DNA of 64,000 nucleotides from Agapetus fuscipes (taxonomy: Eukaryota > Arthropoda > Insecta > Trichoptera > Glossosomatidae): NCBI GenBank assembly GCA_951799405.1, contig OX637332.1, forward strand, positions 5,001-69,000. Reading direction: 5' to 3'. The notes under the pieces are model-generated. The model made no database searches, was not told where the DNA came from, and saw only the letters and a list, made by a program, of their open reading frames with translations. Positions 28,672-37,038 of this stretch are shown piece after piece. Both the position numbers and the translations under genes were made by a program. Position 1 is the first letter of the stretch. The number at the start of each line of letters is the position of its first letter.

Positions 28672-28715
28672 AACCTAACCTAACCTAACCTAACCTAACC
28701 TAACCTAACCTAACC
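28672..28715 (+). repeat. Telomeric repeat (CCTAA)n, 44 bp
   Basis: About nine units between the 5' end of C and the truncated 5' end of A2. Confidence 0.95.
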
Positions 28716-28716
28716 T

Positions 28717-28978
28717 ACAATGCTACAAGTGCCTTGGTTTCGGTCACTTTGCTTCAAAGTGTACCGAAAAACAGAGATGCATGAACTGTGCAAAGGAGCA
28801 CAGTCTCTCGGAATGCCCCGACAGGGACAACAAGGACAAAGAGACGTGTCACAACTGCTGCAAGGCGAACACTAGGACCAGCGCAAAGACCTCAGTTGGA
28901 CACCGAGCAAACAGCCGTCTGTGTCCATACTTATTAAAGTTAGAAGAACGTACCAGGGAGAGTATCAACTATGGATGA
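28717..28978 (+). pseudogene. C-terminal remnant of ORF1 in A2
   Basis: Only the zinc-knuckle end of ORF1 remains (CYKCLGFGHFASKC, CMNCAKEHSLSEC, CHNCC...). The last residues and the ATGGATGA overlap with ORF2 are as in element A. Confidence 0.85.
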
Positions 28979-31900
28979 CACGAGCAGTGAGCCCGATCCA
29001 GTTAAGATTTGCCAGGTCAACCTGCAGAGATCTTCACTGGCCTTGGACATGGCCAACTTGAGGACCTTTGACGTGCTGTTGCTGCAGGAGCCGTATACGG
29101 GTTCGACCGGTACCGTCCGGGGCATGACTGGAACTTTGTACCAGTCACCCTCATCGAGCCGTGAAAAACCCTGTAAAGCTGCCATACTCTTGAGATCTCA
29201 CAACCTTAGAGGGGTCATGATCTCGGAGTATACTGACGAAAACGCCGTGTTCGTGTCAGTCCATGTTGGGGAGCACTGCGTGATCCTGGGCTCTGTCTAT
29301 ATAGAACCACGAGCGGATTTGAGTCCGATTCTCGCCAGGCTTGCGAGGATGCCTGCCGAGTTCCAAGATTGCCAATTCATAATAGGCGGTGATTTCAACG
29401 CAAAAAGCACATGGTGGGGCAGCACCAGAACTGACCCCAGAGGTGCTGCGGTCATCGACCTGTGTGCTGAACTCGGCTGGACCGTCCTCAACGAGGGATC
29501 TACACCTACGTTTGACACCATCAGAGGTAACCGCAGGTTCGTATCATGGATTGATGTTACACTCTGCAGTGGTGGAATTTCAGAAGCAATCATGATGTGG
29601 CGGGTCGATACTTCTGCCAGTTGCTTTTCGGATCACAATCTGATCTCCTTTGAATTAACTACAACCTCTAATCGGACTGTGACAAGAAAGCAGACAAGAT
29701 TTTATGCCACTGCTAAGGCAAATTGGGGCAAGTTTACCAGCATCCTACGAGAGTCAACGGGAGAGACCATGGATTTTGAGGGTTGTACTCTACCCGAAGA
29801 CGTTGAACATGCGTGCAACGACTTCAATGCGGCTTTGAATACGGCTTGCAAGGGAGCCATTCCTCCTGTCAAGGGCTTTAAGGGTCGAACATGCCCTTGG
29901 TGGTCGGACGACTTACTGTCTTTAAAGGGTAGAGTTGTCGCCGCCAGGAGGAAGCTGCAGAATTCTGGGGCGGTCCGGCGTCTTGTGACTCTTCCAGCGT
30001 ACCTACAAGTGAAAGAAGAATTTCGAAATGCCGTATCTGCTGCTAAAACGGTCAGCTGGAAAGAATTCTGCTGTATACAGAACCGTGAAACGGTCTGGTC
30101 CATGTTAGTCAGGATAACTGGTAAGCGCAGCTTACCGGTCCCCAGCACTATCAAAATAGATGGCAAAGGACAAGGCAATGAGGCTGCAACCGCTGCGGCC
30201 CTGTTGGAACATTTCTTTCCTGATGACGATCCTACTTCTGATTTAGCAGTGCACGCACACATCAGGGAGTCTAGTCTTCTAATACCGGATACTGATGACG
30301 ACGTCAGCTTCACAGCTGGTGAAATCCAGCGCGCTGTACTGAGCATCAGCCCTAAAAAGGCCCCCGGTCTGGACGGCTTCACGTCGGACATCTGCCAGCA
30401 TGCTGTGGAGACGTGTCTGGATACTGTCGTAAAAATTATGAATGGATGCCTCATGACTGGATGTTTCCCGACTACTTGGAAAGAATCAAACGTTATCCTG
30501 ATTCCTAAACATGGGAAGCCTCAGGATGACGTCGGATCCCTGAGACCCATTGGTTTGCTGCCTGTTTTGGGTCGAGTCCTCGAAAAGGTGATAGTTGGAA
30601 GGCTCTCGTGGCTCTTCTACACCAAACACCTTTTAAGCGAAAACCAATATGGATTCACAAGGCAGAAATCCGCTGAAGATGCACTCAACAGAATCACATC
30701 GATCCTTCATCAAACTCTCAAGAGGAAGATGATCGCTCTGGTGGTCTCGCTCGACATCAAGGGAGCATTTGACCACGCATGGTGGCCTTTCCTTCTGGTC
30801 GAACTGGGGAAAAGACGCTGCCCGAAGAACTTATACTCCCTAGTCAGATCATACTTATCAGGGAGAAGAGTCAAACTAACTTTTGGCAACACGACTGTTA
30901 GCAAAACGACATCTCTGGGCTGCGTGCAGGGATCTGCGTGCGGCCCGTTCTTTTGGAACGTCATCGTCGACGATCTGCTGCAGCAAACATTCGACGATGA
31001 AACGCACGTTCAGGCTTACGCCGATGACATCGTTCTGATCGCTTCGGGGAGAACGATGTCTGAAACCAAGAAGCGAGCCGACAACGCTCTCAAGACAGTC
31101 TACGACTGGAGCATGCGTTGCAAGCTGAAGTTCTCGCCATCTAAGACCTTAGCAATGTGCGTCACGAGGAAATACATAGATCGCAATCCCGATCTATTCC
31201 TTGGACCACATAGGATCAAGATCGTCGACAACTTCAAATTGTTGGGAGTCATCATTGATAACAATTTAAAGTTCACCAAACACGTAGAATATGTCTGTCA
31301 AAGAATGGCGAAGACGTTTGGTGCAATCGCCCGAACCGCTAAACCTACCTGGGGATTATCATCAGACGTTCTCAGGACCCTATACATGGGGGCAGTGGAA
31401 CCAATGGCGCTTTATTGTTCCAGCATATGGGCTAATGCATGCGCTTCAAAAGCCGTGCGAAAAAAGCTAAATCAAGCTCAAAGGCCCATATGCATCCGTC
31501 TATGCCGCGGGTATCGCACAATGTCTCTGAATTCTGCTCTGGCTATTTCGGGAGTCCCCCCTCTGCATCTCCGGGTCTTGGAGACATCCGAGCTCTATCG
31601 TATAAAACAGGGAGCCCCCCTGTTCTCACTCCCTTCGGACAGGACCTGCATGAGGGCAGTAGATTGGAGGTCTTTACCACACCCGGCGCGTCTCCAGGGT
31701 GAAGAGCTTGACCTACAGGCTGTAAGGACTCATGTCCAGTACTGTATCTTCACGGATGGCAGTCGCCTGGAGGGCAGAGTAGGCGCTGCATTTGCTGTGT
31801 TCAGGGAAGGAATCGAGGTTGACAGCAGAAAGCTTAAGCTCGACGATCACTGTTCTGTGTTTCAGGCCGAGCTTTTCGCAATGCAAGCGGCCGCTGAATG

Positions 31901-32244
31901 GGCCCTTAAAAAAGGAATCAGTGGTTCAACGATCCGTGTGGAATCCGATTCCCTCTCCGGTCTGCATGCGATCAAGGATTGCGAAAGCCTCAACCCAATT
32001 GTGAGGGAAATTTTCTCCAGATGTGACCGTTTGAGAGCGAAGGGTTGTCGGATATCATTTTGCTGGGTCAAGGGCCACTCCTGTGACCCTGGGAACGACC
32101 GGGTGGACGAACTGGCAAGAGCAGCTGGGTCTTTAAAGTTGAAACCTGCCTACGATAGTTACCCAATCAGCCATGCTAGAGGAGAACTAAAGGCAAAAAC
32201 CTTGTCGGACTGGAACAACGCATATCTACGGGATACTGCAGGAA
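28971..32244 (+). pseudogene. ORF2 of A2: endonuclease-RT-RNase H, C terminus replaced
   Basis: Matches A ORF2 with few changes. The endonuclease (GGDFNAKSTWWGS), the reverse transcriptase (QAYADDIVLI) and the RNase H residues (FTDGSR, QAELFAMQ, VESDS, NDRVDELA) are all readable. After SDWNNAYLRDTAGST the frame continues into foreign sequence and stops at 32399, so the Cys/His C-terminal region is absent. It has no leader of its own. Confidence 0.88.
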
Positions 32245-32257
32245 GCACCTGCAGTAT
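32224..32257. other. Foldback junction: 14-bp inverted duplication at the A2 break
   Basis: CGGGATACTGCAGG is followed after five bases (AAGCA) by its reverse complement CCTGCAGTATCCCG. The first arm belongs to A2, while the second is not present at this place in element A. A 14-bp direct repeat (GGATCAGGTCCACG) then leads into the C fragment. This is the signature of template switching or microhomology-driven end joining. Confidence 0.8.
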
Positions 32258-32287
32258 CCCGGATCAGGTCCACGTGCGCCCAGGTGT

Positions 32288-32541
32288 GCGGATCAGGTCC
32301 ACGAGGCTGTCCAGGACCGCCTGCAACTCATTGCTCACCGTCCCCACTCCTATCTTAATCGGTACATGCACGTTGGTTCGTGTCCCGTTATCTTGTTAAG
32401 TTTTTTAATAATTTCTTCCATTTCAATCCCACGAGTAGCTAGGGAAATACACGTCCAGCCGACCAGAGCCCCGCTTGGCCGGCTAAGCCTGAATACTTGG
32501 AGGTTTCGGCAGGTACCTCCAAGGGAACGTTCACGACTGCA
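32288..32541 (-). mobile_element. Fragment C': N-terminal ORF1 region of a C-type element
   Basis: Matches 28159-28443 of element C except for a deletion of about 40 bases near 32384. Its outer end joins CCTAA as GGTTAGGTT|T on the minus strand, the normal 5' junction of a 5'-truncated C copy. The rest of that copy is gone, replaced by the A2 fusion. Confidence 0.8.
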
Positions 32542-32573
32542 AACCTAACCTAACCTAACCTAACCTAACCTAA
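32542..32573 (+). repeat. Innermost telomeric repeat (CCTAA)n, 32 bp
   Basis: About six units. No further telomeric array is seen to the right, so this marks the inner edge of the telomeric zone in this window. Confidence 0.9.
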
Positions 32574-33348
32574 TGTGCCGAACTTAGCTATATCACCCTG
32601 TGTCGGTTCATCTTGCAAGTCACCGGATATTGCTTTAAAGTTCCGTAGACAAATAACAGTGTCAGTACTTAGGTACATATGAAAAATTCATGCTAAAGTT
32701 TCTAAGATTCCACAGTACCTACATTTATGAAATTTTAGTCAAAAATGCCAAGCCAGCACTCAAATCATATACAATATTAGTATGCTTAGTGGCCCAAGTA
32801 ACCACTTTAGTCGTCCTAGGTTGTGCAAATTCCCTTTAGATCGCATAAGTCTCCTACAAAGGTTAATGCTTTGCTATTCGGTCATATTAATGGCTTAAGA
32901 ATAACTTATAAGTCCTAAAACCAACTGGTTATTATTGCAATCTAGAAGTTGCTGACAAGAGGTTAAATTAACGTTATTGTGACTTGTGTTTCAAGAGCTT
33001 ATTGTCCGTGGATCTTAAGGTTGTCTTAGACTCCTGATTAGGTTCTAGAGAGGTTGGCATTTGCTAAAGTGAGAGCCAAAGGTTATTTTTTTAATATTGT
33101 TACAACCATAAAGCTATGGAATGTTGAAATTAGGTTGACTTTAGGTTGTATAAGACTTGTCTAGGCAAACAAATTAGGACTGCGTGGTAAGAATCCAAAC
33201 CAATAGGCTATCTTCAGGAGCTACATGTATATTATAATGCTTTATAGTGGCATTCTCAAGAACTGTTATTTGTCTACGGAACTTTAAAGCAATATCCGGT
33301 GTCTTGCAAGATGAACCGACACAGGGTGATATAGCTAAGTTCGGCACA
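32574..33348. repeat. 87-bp inverted repeat around 600 bp at the telomere boundary
   Basis: 32574-32660 and 33262-33348 are reverse complements with one mismatch. The left arm starts directly at the last CCTAA unit. The loop (32661-33261) is AT-rich with many short GGTTA/TTAGG-like words and no gene. The right arm continues into an endonuclease relic. Confidence 0.85.
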
Positions 33349-33653
33349 CAAATCCATGATCCTGCATCACCCCTGGGGTCTGTTCTGGGACTGCCCCACC
33401 ATGTACTTTTAGCATTGAAGTCTCCACTAATAATGAATTGATGATCCTTAAATTCATCAGCTAACCTCGCTAAACTGGCAAGAATCGGATCCAGGTCCGC
33501 CCGTGGCTCTACATAAACAGACTCCAGGATGACTCGGAGCCCCCCGACGTGCACCGACACCGAATTTGCATTCCTGTACTCCGAGATCATGACTCCCCTG
33601 AGGTCGTCGGACCTCAAGAGCACTGCAGCCTTGCATGGGTTGTTAGCGCTCAC
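33349..33653 (-). pseudogene. Endonuclease-domain fragment of a diverged A-type element
   Basis: About 100 codons similar to residues 65-170 of A ORF2, including CKAAVLLRSD, the VRGVMISEY-like segment, FIISGDFNAKSTWWGS and RTDPRG. It is cut at both ends. It keeps the active-site region but is clearly diverged from A and A2, so it derives from a third subfamily or an older insertion, and lies in the opposite orientation. Confidence 0.75.
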
Positions 33654-34170
33654 CTGGTTATTGTATGTGCGTAAAAATATATATATATATATATATATAT
33701 AAATATATCAGGTAGCACTGGATTTTGGATATATTGTGTATGTAGATGAGACTCATCAAATGCCAAGTTTTCGAACTGTACATTTTTGTAATTACCTGTA
33801 GCCCCGAAAAACTGAATATTTTTTCAATCTTTCTACTTTTTTATTTAAATTTTTGGTTCTAGAATAAAATATGTTCCCCATTTTTTAAGATTATTACATT
33901 TTCAAAAAAAAAATTGAATTCAAAGTTTTTTCATATTACCAATGAGTTGAAGTTTCACGAGATAAAAAATATATATTGTCAATGAAAATGCCACTTTTAA
34001 AAACATTCTAAATATCTTGATTACATTTCTCAAAGAGCGCATTTTACAGAAACATAGAATATCACTTATAGTTAATTTAATAATCTACAATTGAATACTA
34101 TTTTTAGCTTTTTCATCTAAAAAAATAAAGAAGTTAACTGCTTTAAACAATAAAACTTTAAAAAATTAAA
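33654..34170. other. AT-rich spacer with an (AT)n microsatellite
   Basis: A short (AT)n run lies at about 33677-33704. The rest is AT-rich and no gene, RNA or transposon end could be supported. Confidence 0.6.
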
Positions 34171-34171
34171 A

Positions 34172-34345
34172 TTAAAAATAATAAAACAAATTGTATTAGG
34201 TCACGGGGCGAGTAAAATTTAATAATGTACGACCGGTTTCGGAAACAATGTTTCCATCGTCAGGTACAAAATATTACATTACTAAATTTTACTCGTACAT
34301 TATTAAATTTTACTCGCCCCGTAACCTAATACAATTTGTTTTTTA
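34172..34345. repeat. Inverted repeat of ~50-bp arms enclosing a hammerhead motif
   Basis: The left arm (about 34172-34230) and right arm (about 34294-34345) are reverse complements with small differences; both carry CGGGGCGAGTAAAATTTAAT or its complement. A second copy of TAAATTTTACTCGTAC is inserted in the right half. This resembles the compact ribozyme-bearing terminal units of Penelope-like elements or retrozymes, but no coding part is present. Confidence 0.65.
34211..34293 (-). ncRNA. Hammerhead ribozyme motif (predicted)
   Basis: Minus-strand order: stem I outer arm AGUAAAAUUUA (34293-34283), an internal loop, GUAC, core CUGACGA (34263-34257, fits CUGANGA), stem II GGAAAC/GUUUCC with loop AUU, core GAAA (34240-34237), a palindromic short stem III (CCGG), cleavage triplet GUC (34233-34231), then GUAC and the stem I return arm UAAAUUUUACU (34221-34211). 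All catalytic-core strings are in the right order. The minimal palindromic stem III is typical of hammerheads in Penelope-like elements that act as dimers. One unpaired U between CUGACGA and stem II is a deviation. Confidence 0.65.
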
Positions 34346-34917
34346 TTTTCAATTTTAATTTTTAAAAAATGAAAGCTTACAAAGTGAATGCCTCATCAAT
34401 TAATGATAGAATAAAACTCTACTTCATTCTAGTTCTAAAATCGTAATCAATAAAATAAAACAACTACAAGAAATTTTAAGGTTTAAAACTTGGCATTCGC
34501 TGAATGTTATCATCTTGTAAAATATATGTAAAACACGATACAACATGTAGTAGTAATTTTAAATATACAAAGATGAAGAAGTATGGCTCCTCTTTAAATC
34601 TGAGTTTTATGGATTTATAATTTAAAAAATTAAACAATACAATAATGTATTTTTTCTAAAACTTTGAAATAAAATACCTGTGAGTTCGAAATACCAACTT
34701 GACAAATAAAGTAATCCAAAGTGTTTTATTTTTTGGAAAACTTAAGACTTTCAAAGGGATTGAAAAATAGGAACTTACTTACACTTGCACTTTCAGAGGA
34801 GCCTGTAGCTATTTTTTAGCACTCTTTCCGTAAACACGTGATCGGAGCACCATCCACCAATACCATCAAAACATGCAGGCAACAATTTTTTCTTAGCGGC
34901 TACTTTCGCGGCTGATA
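34346..34917. other. AT-rich intergenic sequence
   Basis: No coding frame, repeat end or RNA could be supported here. Confidence 0.6.
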
Positions 34918-34935
34918 AGTCTTGAAAAGCTCCTG

Positions 34936-36087
34936 CCGTACAAAATAGTGCGACAGAAACTACGGGGACGCGGCCTTGACCCCTTTCTCAGTAACCCCAG
35001 TAACCTGACCGCTGTTATTGATGGCCTCTTTCCCCTTCACGGAGACCGACCGTTGGCAGATCCTACTCCCTCAACTGGTGAGTTCCAACCGTTCACGGTT
35101 GCTGAGCTCGAGACAGCTGCAAAAAGGGTAAGTAAAGGTAAGGTTCCTGGACCTGACGAAGTCCCAAATGAGATTGTGCTGCTAGTGACCCGGGAGTTCC
35201 CTGAGGTTCTGCTCGGCGTGTACAATGCGTGCCTGGAAGAGGGTCTAGTTGGCGATTCCTGGAAGAGACAAAGGCTTGTCCTTATTCTCAAAAAGGCAGT
35301 CGCGAACGGACCCCCATCTTTTAGACCGCTGTGCATGCTGGACGGCTTCGGGAAGCTCCTTGAGCGACTCCTGCTTGGGAGACTTCAGCCAATTCTGGAG
35401 GATCCGGAGCGGGGTCTCTCCGACAAGCAGAACGGCTTCAGGCGGGGCAGATCCACAATTGACGCAGTCGGACACGTTGTCAACGTCATCCGACAAGCAT
35501 GGCAGGGCACGGTGAAGAGCCACCGACGGGTTGTCATGATAGCGCTGGACATCCGGAATGCTTTTAACTCTGCGCGATGGGAATTAATCCTCAGAGCGCT
35601 GAGGGAGAGCTTCCGCGTGCCAGACTATTTGATGGCCATGCTTGAAAGTTACTTCGATGGCCGAAGTCTTGAGTATCGGCACGGTGCCTCTGGTGTGGAA
35701 GAGAAGCGGCGGATCACGTCTGGCGTCCCGCAAAGATCGGTCTTAGGACCGACCTTGTGGAATGCTTTATACGATGGTCTGTTGCGGACGGACATGCCTG
35801 AGGGGTCGAGCATTGTTGCTTTTGCGGACGACATCGCAGTGATGATCGAGGGGAGGACTTCCCGTGAACTTGAAGTTATAGGGAACGAGGCTCTCAGACG
35901 GGTAAAGGTATGGCTTGACAGAGCTGGTTTGGAACTGGCCATACAGAAGACCGAAGCCGTACTGTTTTGTCGCAAGCGACGACCTCTGCTGCCTAAGCTA
36001 CTGCTAGAGGGTTTTGAGGTGCCGTTGGCTAAATCGCTACGCTACCTTGGAATCCAACTCGATCGTGGTCTTCGTTTCGGAGAACAC
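34936..36087 (+). pseudogene. Reverse-transcriptase fragment of element E, first part
   Basis: Starting at LPYKIVRQKLRGRGLDP-like sequence, this covers the RT domain: FRPLCMLDGFGKLLERL, FRRGRSTIDAVGHV, LDIRNAFNSARW, FADDIAVM and KSLRYLGIQLDRGLRFGEH. There the frame runs into element F. The motif PQGSVLGP reads PQRSVLGP and QYGF reads QNGF, both unusual at conserved positions and consistent with decay. The endonuclease and ORF1 are missing through 5' truncation. Confidence 0.85.
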
Positions 36088-36180
36088 AGAACACATTATT
36101 CTCAGTACGTGCTTGCAACAACATTATTTTTTTTTGCTTAACTAAATTAATCATTTGAGTGTTTTAATTCAACCTCAAAA

Positions 36181-37038
36181 ATGGAAGAAATGGGCCAATC
36201 GCAACATAAGCTCCTGCTCAATCTCCAGGAGAGGTTGGAAAATATGGAGACTCTCTTGAAACTCAACTATATAGATGTCAAAGGTATTCTAAAACACCTA
36301 TCAAATTCACAAAATATAGCCGCCGCCCATGTATGTACCTGTACGCGGCCCGCAGCAGAGATGGTACAAGTACCAGCTATACCTACTGAGCCGAGATCGC
36401 GCGAGACACAGGTACATGCCAGTGCATCCGCACTCACGGTTACTAATACATACAGCGCCGCACTCAAGTCCCCACCGGCTGCAATCATCAGAACAAGAGC
36501 TGCCAAATTAAAAGCCGCAGCGAAGAGCGCGGACCCAGTTCTAGCGCCAGCACCAGTCTCTGTGGCACCCAGGACTAGGAATACCGAGTCCCAGGCACCT
36601 CTTCCTTCCACATCGAAACGCTCAAATCCTACACGTAGTAGAGATAGACCGCAATCTGTACCTACAACTGTCCCGCGTGTAGCTGCTGTAGCCGCGCTGC
36701 CTGTGGACGCTGCGCGGCGAGCTGGGCGAGTGCAGCGCGGTACTCCGTGCACTGGCGAGCCCAGCGAGGCGCTGCAGCCCGCTGCTGTCCAGCGGTACCT
36801 ACATGTCTGGAGGGCTCGCAAGGACACCACAGAGGAGGATATGGATAAATTTATCAAATTAAAATTGAAAAATATTGATACTATTACTATCGAAAAAATA
36901 ATTCAAAAAAGAACTGTTAACTACGCTTCTTTCAAAATTGGCATTCCGGTAGAGGCGTATGAAGAGTGCATGAGCGCTGCTTTTTGGCCCAAAGGGCTTT
37001 TGGTTGAAAGGTGGTTTTTTCTTACCGCACGTGCCTAG
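36181..37038 (+). CDS. ORF1 of element F
   Basis: 285 residues from an ATG in good context (AAAATGG). The N-terminal 60 residues look helical/coiled-coil (leucine-spaced). A long Ala/Pro/Ser/Arg-rich linker follows. The C-terminal 90 residues (VQRYLHVWRARKDTTEE... ASFKIGIPVEAYEECMSAAF, WPKGLLVERWFF) match the style of the RRM-like domain found at the end of ORF1 in CR1/Jockey-like elements. No zinc knuckle is present. The frame ends a few codons after a run of six T, beyond which ORF2 continues the natural sequence in the +1 frame. Confidence 0.75.
   Translation: MEEMGQSQHKLLLNLQERLENMETLLKLNYIDVKGILKHLSNSQNIAAAHVCTCTRPAAEMVQVPAIPTEPRSRETQVHASASALTVTNTYSAALKSPPAAIIRTRAAKLKAAAKSADPVLAPAPVSVAPRTRNTESQAPLPSTSKRSNPTRSRDRPQSVPTTVPRVAAVAALPVDAARRAGRVQRGTPCTGEPSEALQPAAVQRYLHVWRARKDTTEEDMDKFIKLKLKNIDTITIEKIIQKRTVNYASFKIGIPVEAYEECMSAAFWPKGLLVERWFFLTARA

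Larger units (their letters stand above)
28716..32244 (+). mobile_element. Element A2: A-family copy truncated at both ends
   Basis: Begins at CCTAACC|TACAATGC inside the zinc-knuckle region of ORF1 (5' truncation using the same C|T nick as A). It runs, nearly identical to A, to about 32244 in ORF2 shortly after the RNase H domain. There it stops and a foldback sequence and a piece of a C element follow, so the 3' end was lost by rearrangement. Confidence 0.9.
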
